Source: Pseudobacteroides sp. (GTDB taxonomy: Bacteria > Bacillota > Clostridia > Acetivibrionales > DSM-2933). From it: DNA of 64,000 bases. The stretch covers positions 1 to 64,000 of the forward strand of contig NZ_DATCTU010000032.1 in the NCBI RefSeq assembly GCF_036567765.1, given 5' to 3'. This document shows positions 17,762 through 28,171 of the stretch, in pieces; within the stretch, counting starts at the first letter, position 1; the number at the start of each line of letters is the position of its first letter. A program made the position numbers and the translations under genes. A model generated the notes under the pieces. The model saw nothing but the letters and a program-made list of their open reading frames with translations. It was not told the origin of the DNA and did not search any database.

Positions 17762-18737
17762 TGTAGGCTCGGTAAGTACAAACCTTGTTGTTATAGACGA
17801 TGATGGCTTTGTTATTGAAAAGCTATATTTGAAAACCGGCGGACAACCTATAAAAGCTATGAGAACCGGTATAAGTATGCTAAATGAATCATTGGGAAAA
17901 TCGGTTAATATCCTGGGGGCAGGTGCAACCGGAAGCGGAAGGCATCTGGCCAGTGTTGTAGTCGGCTGTGATATTGTGAAAAATGAAATAACCTCCCATG
18001 CCATAGCTGCACTAAAGTTGGTCCCAAATGTTAAGACCATATTGGAAATCGGTGGGCAGGACTCAAAAATAATATTTGTCAGAAATGGTGTTGTATACGA
18101 TTTTGCCATGAATACTGTTTGTGCTGCAGGAACGGGATCCTTTCTAGATAGGCAGGCAGCAAGGCTGGATATTCCAATTGAGGAGTTTGGAAAACATGCA
18201 CTAAATTCAAGTTCGCCCGTTAGAATTGCTGGAAGATGTGCCGTATTTGCAGAGTCTGATATGATACACAAGCAGCAAGCGGGACATAGCGTTGAGGATA
18301 TAATATGCGGATTATGTGAAGCCTTGGTAAGGAATTATATAAATAACCTGGCAAAGGGAAAAGAATTATTGGAGCCCTTTGTTTTTCAAGGAGGAGTTGC
18401 TGCCAATCAGGGGATAGTAGCTGCCTTTGAAAAGGAATTAAATGCCAAGATTATAATACCCCAATATTATGATGTAATGGGTGCCTATGGTGCAGCATTG
18501 ATGGCCAAAGAAAAAATGTGCCAAAAGGAATATAAGACCAACTTCGGAGGATTTGATATCTCCAAGAAGGAATTTACAGTAGCAAGCATGGAATGCAATG
18601 ACTGCTCTAATGTATGTGAACTTATAAAGATTATATCAAATGACACGGTTTTAGCAAGCTGGGGCGACAGATGCGGCAAGTGGTCCGCAGAGGGTAAGGA
18701 AAGTGCACAGATAAGCATAAGTAACGCTGCAAATTAA
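17724..18737 (+). CDS. Acyl-CoA dehydratase activase (BadF/BcrA/HgdC ATPase)
   Basis: 337 residues of the ASKHA ATPase fold: phosphate loop YLGIDVGSVSTNLV, ILEIGGQDSKII and FQGGVAANQGIV. The conserved Cys in TVCAAGTGSFLDRQAARL and in GRCAVFAESDMIH bind the bridging [4Fe-4S] cluster of the dimer. The activator of 2-hydroxyglutaryl-CoA dehydratase uses ATP to push a low-potential electron into its partner. A C-terminal CNDCSNVC motif adds possible ligands. No dehydratase alpha/beta genes are nearby, so the target is probably the two upstream products. Confidence 0.85.
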   Translation: MHLKEKGCYLGIDVGSVSTNLVVIDDDGFVIEKLYLKTGGQPIKAMRTGISMLNESLGKSVNILGAGATGSGRHLASVVVGCDIVKNEITSHAIAALKLVPNVKTILEIGGQDSKIIFVRNGVVYDFAMNTVCAAGTGSFLDRQAARLDIPIEEFGKHALNSSSPVRIAGRCAVFAESDMIHKQQAGHSVEDIICGLCEALVRNYINNLAKGKELLEPFVFQGGVAANQGIVAAFEKELNAKIIIPQYYDVMGAYGAALMAKEKMCQKEYKTNFGGFDISKKEFTVASMECNDCSNVCELIKIISNDTVLASWGDRCGKWSAEGKESAQISISNAAN

Positions 18738-18768
18738 GGCAGATAAAATAACTCCTTGTAAAAATAAA

Positions 18769-18812
18769 AAAATAGCCTTCAAAGAGTTTAGATGCTCCGA
18801 AGGCTATTTTAA
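18769..18812. terminator. Terminator between activase operon and chemoreceptor gene
   Basis: A perfect 12-bp stem AAAATAGCCTTC/GAAGGCTATTTT with an 18-base loop, flanked by A- and T-rich tracts on either side; can serve both convergent transcripts. Confidence 0.85.
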
Positions 18813-18855
18813 TGTCTGAAAGATTACTGAATGTTTTGCACTGCAATTTCTTTAT
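18807..18855 (+). repeat. Post-terminator repeat, copy 4
   Basis: AATGTCTGAAAGATTACTGAATG then TTTTGCACTGCAATTTCTTTA, directly after the terminator T-tract. Its second half matches the copy after htpG (TTTTGCACCGCAATTCCTTA) and aligns with TTCTACACTACAATTTTGTA of the copy after rpmA. Confidence 0.5.
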
Positions 18856-18857
18856 TG

Positions 18858-21017
18858 CTAAATTTTAAAGGATGAAATTGAAGCATTAAGTTCCTGTGCC
18901 ATCTTACTCAAGAGCTTTGAATGTGAGGAGACCTCTGCTATGCCCTCAATCTGCTGCTGTGTTGTTGCTGTTATTTCCTCTACAGTAGCTGCAGTTTCTT
19001 CTGATACTGAGGAGATATTGTTTATTGATTCTAGTGTCTTGGAACTTGATTCAAGTATTTTATTGACAGATACTTCGAACTCTTTCATATATTGGCTTAT
19101 ATTCTCCATTGAGTTGAATATTGCCTTAAATGAATTATCGGTCTTGTTTACTGCGTGAAGCTGCTCGGTTACTATTTGCTGGGTTTTGTTTGCAGAATTG
19201 AATGTCATGTCTGCTTTTGACTGTATGTTCTGTATTGAATTATTTATTGATGATAATGACTCATTAGTTTTGTCAGCAAGCTTTCTTACTTCTTCTGCTA
19301 CAACTGCAAACCCTTTCCCCGCCTCTCCGGCACGAGCGGCTTCTATAGCTGCATTTAATGATAATAGGTTAGTCTGTTCTGCAATGTTACCTATGAATTT
19401 TACTATCTTCTGTATTTCCTTCATATCTGCATAGAAAGAGTTTATTTGACTTACAATATCTTCCGACACCTTACTTGTTTGAATAGATTTTTCATTAAGA
19501 TCCTTAACAGATTCAAGTGCATTTTGACTCAAGTGTTTGGTGCTGTATATGATTTCAGATACAGTTTCCATATCGGAGCCTACTTTTTTAATGTCATTGG
19601 ATAGTGTTGTTACATACTCAAGAGATTTATAATTGTTGGTTGCCTGATCGGAAGTACCTTTAGCGATCTCATCCATACTAACTGCAATTTGCTCAGATGA
19701 AGTATAGTAATTATAGGACATTTCGCTTAGTTTTTCAGCACTTGATAAAACCTGGTTTGAAGATGTGTTTACGTTTGTAACAAGCTTTCTTATATTTGCC
19801 AGCATTTTATTAAAGTTGTTGCTTAGGTATGATATTTCATCTCTAAAATTATCATTAATAGAGATATTAAGGTTTCCCTCCATTGCCTTTTGCATAAGAG
19901 CTTCGAGCTTTTTAAGGGGACTTGAAATACTTAGAGCTATGAGTACCGATATCATAATGGCAAGTATGAAAATAAATAAACCTACATAAAAGATTGCTGT
20001 CCTGATTGCATCTGATTCGCTTTGGATAAAGGATGTAGGTATAGTTGCCACAACAAACCAATTTGAGTCGAGAACCTGAGCAAAGGTATTTAAAAATTTC
20101 GTGCCATCATCCTTCAAATAAATGTGTCCTTTTTTTATAGAGGCAGCATTCGCAGCATCTGATTTTTTTTCATCCATCAGACCTTTTAGATGGTTAATAA
20201 GATTTTCATTACTGTACTTTGTATTTGTCTTTATACTATCAGTATTTTTACTGGAAATAATTGTCCCTGAAGTGTCAACCAGGAATATTTCCTTAGAACC
20301 GTCTATATTTATTGATTTATATATATTTCCGATATATGATTCATTTAGAAATACAACAAGACTACCTAAAGAACTGTTTGTAAGCTCGTTGAATATTTGG
20401 ACAACTGCCACCACATAATTTTGTGAGGTTTTTGCTCCCTTTTTCATCATCCAAACATATTTGCCTTTGGCCTGTTCTGCTATAGACTCAAATTCTTTTG
20501 CATCGTTTTCAAAGTCCATGCTTACATGATATGCTGAGGCACCGGCTAAATATCGCCCTTTCGTTATATACATTGCTCCTTCACAGCCGTCCATAACCGA
20601 AGGTGAGAACTTTGCTACCACCATGGGATCGATTAAATAATTGAGTTCATTTTCCGGAAGTTCACCCGTATCGTATTTATTCAGAAGCTCAATGAATTCT
20701 TCATTTCTCATAAGCTCTTTTCCGCTGGACTCTATAAAGAATAACAGGTTTTTTACATTCTGGCTGAACTGTGACATGATTTCGCTGGAGTATGACTGGG
20801 TTTTTGTTTCAACTGCAGTGCTGGACTTGCTGTAGCTTAATATTCCAATACTTACCAAAGGTACACTGGACAGGAGAATAAAAAATACCAGGAGCCTTTT
20901 TTGTATACGTATATACCTGGAATATTGTGCGACTTTATCCAGTAATTTTTTGAACTGTGATAGTAGCATCGAAATGGGTTTTTTACTGCTTAAAAGATAC
21001 TTCCTGATAATGTTCAT
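18858..21017 (-). CDS. Methyl-accepting chemotaxis protein (first paralogue)
   Basis: 719 residues. A transmembrane helix near residues 43-62 ([19 protein letters not shown]), an extracellular dCache-like sensor of about 260 residues, a second helix near 335-358, a HAMP domain, and a cytoplasmic signalling domain with the hairpin tip [28 protein letters not shown]. It passes ligand binding to CheA/CheW. The extracellular domain is clearly diverged from that of the neighbouring paralogue, while the signalling domain is nearly identical, so the two probably sense different ligands. Expressed alone from a sigma-D-like promoter. Confidence 0.92.
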   Translation of the reverse strand: MNIIRKYLLSSKKPISMLLSQFKKLLDKVAQYSRYIRIQKRLLVFFILLSSVPLVSIGILSYSKSSTAVETKTQSYSSEIMSQFSQNVKNLLFFIESSGKELMRNEEFIELLNKYDTGELPENELNYLIDPMVVAKFSPSVMDGCEGAMYITKGRYLAGASAYHVSMDFENDAKEFESIAEQAKGKYVWMMKKGAKTSQNYVVAVVQIFNELTNSSLGSLVVFLNESYIGNIYKSINIDGSKEIFLVDTSGTIISSKNTDSIKTNTKYSNENLINHLKGLMDEKKSDAANAASIKKGHIYLKDDGTKFLNTFAQVLDSNWFVVATIPTSFIQSESDAIRTAIFYVGLFIFILAIMISVLIALSISSPLKKLEALMQKAMEGNLNISINDNFRDEISYLSNNFNKMLANIRKLVTNVNTSSNQVLSSAEKLSEMSYNYYTSSEQIAVSMDEIAKGTSDQATNNYKSLEYVTTLSNDIKKVGSDMETVSEIIYSTKHLSQNALESVKDLNEKSIQTSKVSEDIVSQINSFYADMKEIQKIVKFIGNIAEQTNLLSLNAAIEAARAGEAGKGFAVVAEEVRKLADKTNESLSSINNSIQNIQSKADMTFNSANKTQQIVTEQLHAVNKTDNSFKAIFNSMENISQYMKEFEVSVNKILESSSKTLESINNISSVSEETAATVEEITATTQQQIEGIAEVSSHSKLLSKMAQELNASISSFKI

Positions 21018-21214
21018 AAAGAATACCCCTTTTCTGTAGTTATTTCTGTAATATTTAAATAAATTTCTGGTTTGTAATAGAGAGAAGAAAATAGTATAAC
21101 TTTCATTTTAATTTTGACAAGTTAATTAATGTGCCTCAAATATGTCTCCTCTGAAATATATCTACTATGACAATTTAATATCATAAGGCTGCAGTTTACA
21201 GTTTCCTATATAAA

Positions 21215-21241
21215 TTATCGGATTAAGATAAAAATACTTTA
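21215..21241 (-). promoter_or_regulatory. Sigma-D (sigma-28) type promoter of the first chemoreceptor gene
   Basis: On the minus strand, TAAA (21238-21241), 15-base spacer, TCCGATAA (21215-21222); the flagellar consensus is TAAA-N15-GCCGATAA, so 11 of 12 defined bases fit. The leader would be about 190 nt. Confidence 0.65.
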
Positions 21242-21283
21242 GTGTAATATCAGCACCTGATAGGTTATGTAAAGATTACCGAT

Positions 21284-21323
21284 AATATAGCCAAAGGCTG
21301 TTTTGCCTGCCTTTGGCTATATT
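21284..21323. terminator. Hairpin between the two chemoreceptor genes
   Basis: A perfect 15-bp stem, AATATAGCCAAAGGC and its complement, with a 10-base loop. It lies downstream of the second chemoreceptor gene and upstream of the sigma-D promoter of the first, so it probably ends the former transcript. The rest of the 377-nt spacer holds nothing else I can name. Confidence 0.7.
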
Positions 21324-21394
21324 TATTAACACAATTTTATTAACATATTTATTTTGCATTTTTTGTTAATATATGTGGATTGAGTGTAATATTG

Positions 21395-23542
21395 CTATAT
21401 CTTGAAGGATGATATCGAATCATTAAGTTCTTTTGCCATTTCTCTTAGAAGTTTTGATTGAGATGAAACTTCTCCTATGACTTCTATCTGCTGCTGAGTT
21501 GTTGCAGTTATTTCTTCCACGGTAGCAGCGGTTTCCTGTGATACGGTTGATATGTTATTGATTGATTCAAGTGTTTTAGTGCTGGAGTCGAGTATTTTAT
21601 TCACTGAAACTTCAAACTCATTCATATACTTAATGATTTTTTCCATTGAATTAAAAATTGCTTTGAATGAAGTGTCTGTGTCACTAACAGCACTCAATTG
21701 ATCGCCCACGATTTCCTGTGTTTTGTTTGCGGAGGTGAAAGTTAAATCTGCCTTTTTTTGTATATTTTGTATCGAATTGTTTATTGATGCCAAAGAGTCT
21801 TTTGTCTGGCTGGCAAGTTTTTTAACTTGATCAGCCACCACTGCAAAGCCTTTCCCAGCCTCTCCGGCACGGGCTGCCTCTATGGCAGCATTTAATGAAA
21901 GGAGGTTGGTTTCTTCGGAGATATTACCAATAAATTTTACAATGTTTTGTATCTCTTTCATATCTGCATAAAAGGAATTTATTTGATTTACTATATCTTC
22001 TGATACCTTGCTGGTCTGAAGAGACTTTTCATTAAGGGATTTTACCGATTGGATTGCATTTTGGCTTAAATATCTGGTATCATGTATGATTTCTGATACA
22101 TTTTTCATATCACAATCTACTTTTTTTATATCATCAGACAATTGGGTTATATATTCTAAAGATTTATAATTATTTGAAGCCTGATCAGAGGTTCCTTTGG
22201 CAATCTCATCCATGCTGACTGCGATTTGTTCAGATGATGTGTAGTAAGAATAAGACATTTCACTAAGTTTTTCGGCACTTGACAGAACCTGGTTTGAAGA
22301 GGTGTTAACCTTTGTAACCAGCTCTCTTATATTTGCAACCATCTCATTAAAGTTATTGCTTAGGTGGGAAATTTCATCATTGAAGGTATCGTTTACAGAT
22401 ATATCAAGGTTGCCGTCCTTGGCCTTTTTCATGAGGCCTTCAAGTTTATGCAGGGGATTGGAAATACTAATGGCAATGAATATCGAAATAATAATTGCAA
22501 GGATAAAAATTATCAGGCTTACATATAGAATAGTTGATCTTATTGTTATTGACTCACTTTGTATGAATGATGTGGGAATAGTTGAAACAGCAAACCAACT
22601 TAAACCGGGGACTTGGGAATATGAAAACAAAAATTCTTCACCGTTTTCTATTAGGTGAGTATATCCCTTATTTGCTTTGCCATTTTGATCTGGATCAGTG
22701 TTTTTTACTTCAAATGCTTTTTTGATAGTATCAATAAATTTTTTATTGGAATACTGAGTATTTATTTTAAGTGTATTCTTATTTTTACTTGAAATTACAG
22801 TTCCTGAACTGTCCACCACAAAGATATTGGTAGAACCTTCTATATTTGTTGAATCAAAAATAGTTCCTATGAAAGCCTCATTTAACATAACTACAATAGT
22901 GCCCAAAGGCTCATTTGTCAATTCATGATATACTTCAACAATGGATAGAATATAATTCTGGAAAGTTCGTTCACCCTTTTTCATCATCCAAACATATTTT
23001 CCGTTTGCATCTTTAGCAATAGATTCAAAATCGCTTATCATGCTTATAAATTCGCTGCCGGTCTGATAGCTTGAAGAAGATCCTAGAACCTGGCCTTTGG
23101 TTATGTATATTGCTCCTTCACAGCCTTCTATTACTGTAGGTGAGAATTTGTTGTTCAGGATTGGGTTTATTATCTCAGAGGCTTCACCATTAAGCATTCC
23201 GCCCTGGTCATATTTCTTTATGGTCTCTGTGAATTCTACAGTTTTCATAATTTCGTTACAACCCGATTCAATAAAAAATAAAACATTTTTTATATTACGT
23301 GCAGACTGTGACATTATTTCACTGGAATAGGATTCTGTCTTTGATTGAACCGCTGAGCTGGATTTGGTATAGCTGAGAATACCGATACTTAATAATGGCA
23401 CACTGGATAATAGAATAAAAAATGCCAGAAGTCTTTTTTGAATACCAATATGTCTTGAATAGCGTGCAATTCTATAAAGTACTTCTTTAAACTTTGGAAG
23501 TAAATTAGAATGAGTAATTTTATTAATTTTAATAAATCTCAT
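21395..23542 (-). CDS. Methyl-accepting chemotaxis protein (second paralogue)
   Basis: 715 residues with the same layout as the neighbour at 18858: helix [19 protein letters not shown] near 43-62, dCache-like sensor, second helix, HAMP, and signalling domain with [23 protein letters not shown]. The N-terminal cytoplasmic stub ([14 protein letters not shown]) and the whole signalling half are near copies of the neighbour's, evidence of tandem duplication. The sensor halves share only a scaffold of residues (for example KYVWMMKKG). Preceded by its own sigma-D-like promoter. Confidence 0.92.
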   Translation of the reverse strand: MRFIKINKITHSNLLPKFKEVLYRIARYSRHIGIQKRLLAFFILLSSVPLLSIGILSYTKSSSAVQSKTESYSSEIMSQSARNIKNVLFFIESGCNEIMKTVEFTETIKKYDQGGMLNGEASEIINPILNNKFSPTVIEGCEGAIYITKGQVLGSSSSYQTGSEFISMISDFESIAKDANGKYVWMMKKGERTFQNYILSIVEVYHELTNEPLGTIVVMLNEAFIGTIFDSTNIEGSTNIFVVDSSGTVISSKNKNTLKINTQYSNKKFIDTIKKAFEVKNTDPDQNGKANKGYTHLIENGEEFLFSYSQVPGLSWFAVSTIPTSFIQSESITIRSTILYVSLIIFILAIIISIFIAISISNPLHKLEGLMKKAKDGNLDISVNDTFNDEISHLSNNFNEMVANIRELVTKVNTSSNQVLSSAEKLSEMSYSYYTSSEQIAVSMDEIAKGTSDQASNNYKSLEYITQLSDDIKKVDCDMKNVSEIIHDTRYLSQNAIQSVKSLNEKSLQTSKVSEDIVNQINSFYADMKEIQNIVKFIGNISEETNLLSLNAAIEAARAGEAGKGFAVVADQVKKLASQTKDSLASINNSIQNIQKKADLTFTSANKTQEIVGDQLSAVSDTDTSFKAIFNSMEKIIKYMNEFEVSVNKILDSSTKTLESINNISTVSQETAATVEEITATTQQQIEVIGEVSSQSKLLREMAKELNDSISSFKI

Positions 23543-23624
23543 AGAAAAAGCCCCTTTTCAATTATTGGTTTTGTTGGATAAATTGTTGGTTACTGAGATG
23601 TTCAAGGTTGTAATATTAAATATA

Positions 23625-23652
23625 ATATCGACAAAATATATGAAATACTTTA
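23625..23652 (-). promoter_or_regulatory. Sigma-D (sigma-28) type promoter of the second chemoreceptor gene
   Basis: On the minus strand, TAAA (23649-23652), 16-base spacer, GTCGATAT (23625-23632). Slightly weaker than the one at 21215, but both begin TAAAGTATTT, in keeping with duplication of the promoter as well as the gene. Confidence 0.6.
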
Positions 23653-23704
23653 TAGGTAGCCAAATTGCAATAACTGTAAAGGATAGTAAGGGGGTGTATA
23701 AAAC

Positions 23705-23757
23705 TGTCAAGTATATTTTAGCACTCTATATGTAAGAGTGCTAAAATATACTTGACA
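23705..23757 (+). promoter_or_regulatory. Extended CIRCE operator (HrcA site)
   Basis: A perfect match to CIRCE, TTAGCACTC-N9-GAGTGCTAA (23718-23744). The palindrome continues without a mismatch to 22 bp per arm (23705-23726 and 23736-23757), so its outer end is the TTGACA of the htpG promoter on one side and the same hexamer inverted on the other. HrcA bound here would block transcription until heat stress. Confidence 0.93.
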
Positions 23758-23779
23758 AAATCTGATGTAAGTGTAATAT
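23752..23779 (+). promoter_or_regulatory. Sigma-A promoter of htpG
   Basis: TTGACA (23752-23757), 16-base spacer, TAATAT (23774-23779) preceded by TG. The -35 box is the outer end of the CIRCE palindrome, so HrcA and RNA polymerase should compete directly. The leader is about 30 nt. Confidence 0.8.
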
Positions 23780-23814
23780 TTATTATTAGAAATAATGGTT
23801 AAGGAGGCATATAT

Positions 23815-25713
23815 ATGATGCACGAGAGCGGAAGTATATCAATTAACACGGAAAATATTTTTCCTATTATCAAGAAATGGTTATATTCAGAAAAGGACAT
23901 TTTCGTCCGTGAACTGGTATCAAACTCCTCAGATGCCATAAGTAAGCTTAAAAAGTTAAGTGCAATAGGTGAAGCTGATCTTGATGGTGATGACAATTGG
24001 CAAATAAAAGTTGTTATTAATAAAGAAGACAAGACAATGCAAATTATAGACAATGGTATCGGGATGACATTTGAAGAGGTTGGTAAGTACATTAACCAAA
24101 TCGCTTTCTCAGGAGCCAAGGACTTTTTGGAAAAATACAAGGACAAAACCGATGAGGGTCAGATAATAGGGCACTTCGGACTTGGTTTTTATTCATCTTT
24201 CATGGTATCTGATAAAGTTCAGATTGATACATTGTCTTATAAGAAGGATGAAAAAGCTGTAAGGTGGGTCAGCACAGGCGGTATTGATTATGAGATAGGC
24301 GAGTCGGATAGAACTTCAAGAGGAACTACAGTAACACTTTTCCTGGCTGAAGACAGCCTTGAGTTTCTTGAAAGCTATAAGGTTAGAGAAATTCTGGAAA
24401 AGTATTTTTCATTCCTTCCATATGAAGTGTATTTTGATTCTATAGAAGAGCCTTCAGAAGAAGCGAAAGAAGCTGATAAGGATAAGGAAGAAAAAGAATT
24501 AAAACCTATCAACGATACAAGCCCGCTTTGGCTCAAGAACCCAAAGGATTGTACCGATGAGGAATACAAAGAGTTTTACAGGAAGGTGTTCCACGACTTT
24601 AATGAGCCGCTGTTCTGGATCCATTTGAATATGGATTACCCGTTTAACCTTAAGGGTATTTTGTATTTCCCCAAATTAAAGCATGAGTTTGAAACAATGG
24701 AGGGGCAGATTAAGCTGTATTACAATCAGGTTTTTGTTGCGGACAATATTAAAGAAGTGATACCTGAGTTCCTTATGCTCTTAAAGGGTGTGCTGGATTG
24801 TCCTGATCTGCCTCTTAATGTTTCGAGAAGTTTTCTGCAGAATGACGGTTATGTAAATAAAATATCAACTCATATAAATAAAAAGGTGGCGGATAAGCTT
24901 ACATCAATTTATGAGAATGACAGGGAAAACTATAATAAGTATTGGGATGATATAAACCCATTTGTAAAATACGGATGTATTCGTGAAGGTAAGTTCTATG
25001 ACAGGGTTAAGGATATTGTAATTTATAAGACAACCAATGGCGATTATGTTTCTCAGAAGGAGTATTTAGAACGCAATAAGGAGAAGCACGAAAACAAGAT
25101 TTTCTATGTTTCGGATGAGAGGCAGCAGGCCCAATATATCAAACTATTTAAGGATAACGCAATGGAAGCGGTTATTTTATCAACAATGATAGATAACCAT
25201 TTCATAAGCTTTTTAGAATCCAAGCAAACCGAGGTTAAGTTTTTGAGAATTGACTCCGATCTTTCGGAAAGCCTTAAGGAGAAGGAAGAAAATGTTGATG
25301 AAAATGCATCCAAAGAGCTTCAGGAAAGCTTTGAAAGGCTGTTTAAGGACGCACTTGGCAATGATAAGCTGAAGCTTAAGGTGGAAAGCCTCAAAGCAGC
25401 CAGTGTACCGGGAATGATTCTCCTAGATGAGCATTCAAGGAGAATGCAGGAGATGTCGGCAAGATTCGGTGGGTTCGATATGAGCCACATGTTTGGAAAT
25501 GAAGAAACACTGGTTCTTAACAAAAACAATGATTTGATCAAAAAGGTCATAAACATTAAGGACAAGGATGAGCGTAAGGATGAAGTAAAGCTTATCTGTG
25601 AGCATATATATGATCTTGCAATGATGAGCCATAAGCAGCTTAGTGCGGATGCGATGACCAAATTCATTGAGAGAAGCAACATGTTGCTGACCAGATTGGT
25701 AGAGACTAATTAA
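23815..25713 (+). CDS. htpG: Molecular chaperone HtpG (Hsp90)
   Basis: 632 residues. The GHKL ATPase domain has ELVSNSSDAISKL, IIDNGIGMT and GHFGLGFYSSFMV; the middle domain has the catalytic-loop pattern LNVSRSFLQND; a C-terminal dimerisation domain follows. No cytosolic MEEVD tail, as expected in bacteria. AAGGAGG precedes the ATG pair (23815 or 23818). It is a single-gene transcript ending at the hairpin at 25732. The CIRCE operator puts it in the HrcA regulon; in B. subtilis htpG is not under HrcA, so control differs here. Confidence 0.96.
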   Translation: MMHESGSISINTENIFPIIKKWLYSEKDIFVRELVSNSSDAISKLKKLSAIGEADLDGDDNWQIKVVINKEDKTMQIIDNGIGMTFEEVGKYINQIAFSGAKDFLEKYKDKTDEGQIIGHFGLGFYSSFMVSDKVQIDTLSYKKDEKAVRWVSTGGIDYEIGESDRTSRGTTVTLFLAEDSLEFLESYKVREILEKYFSFLPYEVYFDSIEEPSEEAKEADKDKEEKELKPINDTSPLWLKNPKDCTDEEYKEFYRKVFHDFNEPLFWIHLNMDYPFNLKGILYFPKLKHEFETMEGQIKLYYNQVFVADNIKEVIPEFLMLLKGVLDCPDLPLNVSRSFLQNDGYVNKISTHINKKVADKLTSIYENDRENYNKYWDDINPFVKYGCIREGKFYDRVKDIVIYKTTNGDYVSQKEYLERNKEKHENKIFYVSDERQQAQYIKLFKDNAMEAVILSTMIDNHFISFLESKQTEVKFLRIDSDLSESLKEKEENVDENASKELQESFERLFKDALGNDKLKLKVESLKAASVPGMILLDEHSRRMQEMSARFGGFDMSHMFGNEETLVLNKNNDLIKKVINIKDKDERKDEVKLICEHIYDLAMMSHKQLSADAMTKFIERSNMLLTRLVETN

Positions 25714-25731
25714 TATTGCCGGAATAATAAG

Positions 25732-25756
25732 AGGGACCTGTTTGGTCCCTTTTGTT
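25732..25756 (+). terminator. Intrinsic terminator after htpG
   Basis: GC-rich 7-bp stem AGGGACC/GGTCCCT with a 5-base loop, then TTTTGTTATT. Confidence 0.85.
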
Positions 25757-25797
25757 ATTATCTGGAAATATAATATTTTGCACCGCAATTCCTTATG
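25755..25797 (+). repeat. Post-terminator repeat, copy 5
   Basis: TTATTATCTGGAAATATAAT then TTTTGCACCGCAATTCCTTA, directly after the htpG terminator. Closest to the copy at 18807. Confidence 0.5.
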
Positions 25798-25810
25798 ATA
25801 AAAATCAACG

Positions 25811-27466
25811 CTATTTATCGTTATCTCTTATTTCTACCCTGCGGATTTTGCCGCTTATTGTTTTTGGGAGCTCTTTCACAAATTCGATTATTCTAGGATA
25901 TTTATATGGAGCAGTAACCTTCTTTACATGGTTCTGAAGCTCAATTACCAGATCATCGGAAGGCTCATAGTTCTTAGTCAATACAACAGTGGCCTTTACA
26001 ATCTGCCCTCTATCGGGATCAGGAACTGCTGTTATTGCACATTCCAAAACTGCCGGATGCTCTAAAAGTGCACTTTCAACTTCAAAGGGGCCTATTCTGT
26101 ATCCGGAGCTTTTGATAACATCATCAGCTCTGCCTACGAACCAAAGATAGCCGTCTTCATCACTCCAAGCCATGTCCCCTGTATAGTAAATATCATCGTG
26201 CCAAACTTTGGAAGTAAGGCCGGGGTCCCTGTAGTATCCATCAAACATTCCGACTGGTTTTCTTTTATCGGTGCGTAATATTATTTGACCTTCTTCACCG
26301 ACCTCACAGGAGCTACCGTCTTCATTTATGATATCGATATCATAGCCTGGAGAGGGCTTGCCCATGGACCCAGGCTTTGGCTCCATCCAGGGATATGTAG
26401 CTACAGTAACGGTGAGCTCAGTCTGACCGTAGCCTTCCATCAGTTTAAGTCCGGTTGCATTATAAAACTGATTATACACTTCAGGGTTAAGGGGTTCACC
26501 GGCAACTGCACAATATTTCATCTTGCTGAAATCATATTTGGACAAATCTTCCTTGATGAAAAACCTGTAGATTGTCGGAGGAGCACAAAAGGAGGTAACA
26601 CCGTATTTGGTAATAACCTCTAGAAGTTCTTTTGGAACAAACTTGTCATAGTCATATACGAATACTGCTGCTCCGGAAAGCCATTGGCCGTATATTTTCC
26701 CCCATACTGCCTTTGCCCAGCCGGTATCGGCTACAGTAAGGTGGAGGCCGTCATCAACAGTGTTTTGCCAGTACCTGGATGTGAGGATGTGGCCAAGCGG
26801 GTATGTATAATTATGCCTTACCATCTTAGGCATTCCTGTAGTACCTGATGTAAAATATAATAAAAGAATATCTTCGTTAGTAGGTGCATCGCTGCCTGTA
26901 GGTTTTGTGAATTCGGCAGGTGCTTTGGAAAGCTCGCTTACAAAATCAAACCAGCCGTCACGACTGCCGCCCACAATTGCCTTTAATTTGAGAGAAGGTG
27001 AATCAGGCTCTGCCTCCTCAACATGTTTTATTACTTCCGGTTCATTAACGCAAATTATCATTTTAATATCAGCAGCATTGTTCCTGTATGCTATATCCTT
27101 TTTTGTTAAAAGATGCGTTGCAGGAATGCAAACAGCACCAATCTTATGAAGTGCAAGTATCAAGAACCAAAATTCGTAACGCCTTTTAAGAATGAGCATT
27201 ACGGGATCGCCCTTTTTAACACCTGCCGATTTAAGGAAATTAGCTGCCTTATCGCTGTATTCCTTTAGCTGCTTAAATGTAAATGTAGCATAGTCGCCTT
27301 TTTCATCACACCATACCATAGCTCTCTTATCGGGTGTTTTTTCTGCATAATGGTCGACAACATCATAAGCAAAGTTAAAGTTGTCCGGTACATTTATTTT
27401 GAAATTTTCAAAGAAATCCTCGTAAGAATCAAACTCAACGCGAGGAAGGTATTTTTCCAATAACAT
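25811..27466 (-). CDS. AMP-forming acyl-CoA synthetase
   Basis: 551 residues of the ANL superfamily. Motifs: [17 protein letters not shown] (P-loop), [43 protein letters not shown] split over the hinge, and the catalytic Lys in [10 protein letters not shown] near the end. It resembles medium-chain or acetyl-CoA synthetases; the acid is not predictable. The ATG at 27466 follows TAGGAGG. Only 26 nt separate it from the upstream XRE-cupin regulator; the pair is common in clostridia, so the regulator may sense the acid or its thioester. Confidence 0.88.
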   Translation of the reverse strand: MLLEKYLPRVEFDSYEDFFENFKINVPDNFNFAYDVVDHYAEKTPDKRAMVWCDEKGDYATFTFKQLKEYSDKAANFLKSAGVKKGDPVMLILKRRYEFWFLILALHKIGAVCIPATHLLTKKDIAYRNNAADIKMIICVNEPEVIKHVEEAEPDSPSLKLKAIVGGSRDGWFDFVSELSKAPAEFTKPTGSDAPTNEDILLLYFTSGTTGMPKMVRHNYTYPLGHILTSRYWQNTVDDGLHLTVADTGWAKAVWGKIYGQWLSGAAVFVYDYDKFVPKELLEVITKYGVTSFCAPPTIYRFFIKEDLSKYDFSKMKYCAVAGEPLNPEVYNQFYNATGLKLMEGYGQTELTVTVATYPWMEPKPGSMGKPSPGYDIDIINEDGSSCEVGEEGQIILRTDKRKPVGMFDGYYRDPGLTSKVWHDDIYYTGDMAWSDEDGYLWFVGRADDVIKSSGYRIGPFEVESALLEHPAVLECAITAVPDPDRGQIVKATVVLTKNYEPSDDLVIELQNHVKKVTAPYKYPRIIEFVKELPKTISGKIRRVEIRDNDK

Positions 27467-27492
27467 TTGTAAACCTCCTAAACTCAATGTAA

Positions 27493-28047
27493 TTACAAGA
27501 TTATAGCCAAAAACTTGGCGGTTTTTCCATTTAGGGCTTTCATGCCATGCTTTGCAGAAGAATCAAAAAATATTGAATCTCCTTCATTTAAAATAATCTC
27601 ATGACCGTCAATTACTATTTTCAAAGTACCTTGCAAACAATAATTAAACTCCTGACCAGGATGGGAATTGCTTTGAATGGTCGAATCTTCGGAATCGGGC
27701 TCAACCGTGACAAGGAATGGTTCTGCTTTTTTGTGGAGGAAATTATATGCAAGGTGCTGATACTTATATTCGTTTCTGCGGTTTACCTCAATACCTTTGT
27801 CCTTTCTTACAAGAGAGTAAGTATGAAGTTTGGGGTCTTCTCCTGTTAAAATAGCAGTAAGATCAACTTTAAACCTGTTGGCAATTTCATAAAGGAAGCT
27901 AACAGGAATGTCACAAGTGCCGCTTTCGTATTGCTTGTATGTCTCCAAGGGCACTTTCAATTGAACTGCCAGGTCCTCTACTGAAACTTTTGATATTTCT
28001 CTTAAATCTCTGATTCGCAATGCGATTTGTTTAATTTGTTCGGACAT
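27493..28047 (-). CDS. XRE-family regulator with C-terminal cupin
   Basis: 184 residues. N-terminal helix-turn-helix ([22 protein letters not shown]...ETYKQYESG, about 10-65) and a C-terminal cupin barrel ([23 protein letters not shown], then [18 protein letters not shown]). The cupin probably binds a small ligand that sets DNA binding. First gene of a two-gene operon with the acyl-CoA synthetase, which is probably its target. Confidence 0.9.
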   Translation of the reverse strand: MSEQIKQIALRIRDLREISKVSVEDLAVQLKVPLETYKQYESGTCDIPVSFLYEIANRFKVDLTAILTGEDPKLHTYSLVRKDKGIEVNRRNEYKYQHLAYNFLHKKAEPFLVTVEPDSEDSTIQSNSHPGQEFNYCLQGTLKIVIDGHEIILNEGDSIFFDSSAKHGMKALNGKTAKFLAIIL

Positions 28048-28171
28048 AGCACCATCTCCTTATAAAATGTGCATTGAAACATCTTTGTGACTGGATGTTC
28101 CTTAATAAACAATATTATCATAGCATAATTAAGGCATAAAAGTAAAGAATTAAGGCCGTTTAAGGGCAATT

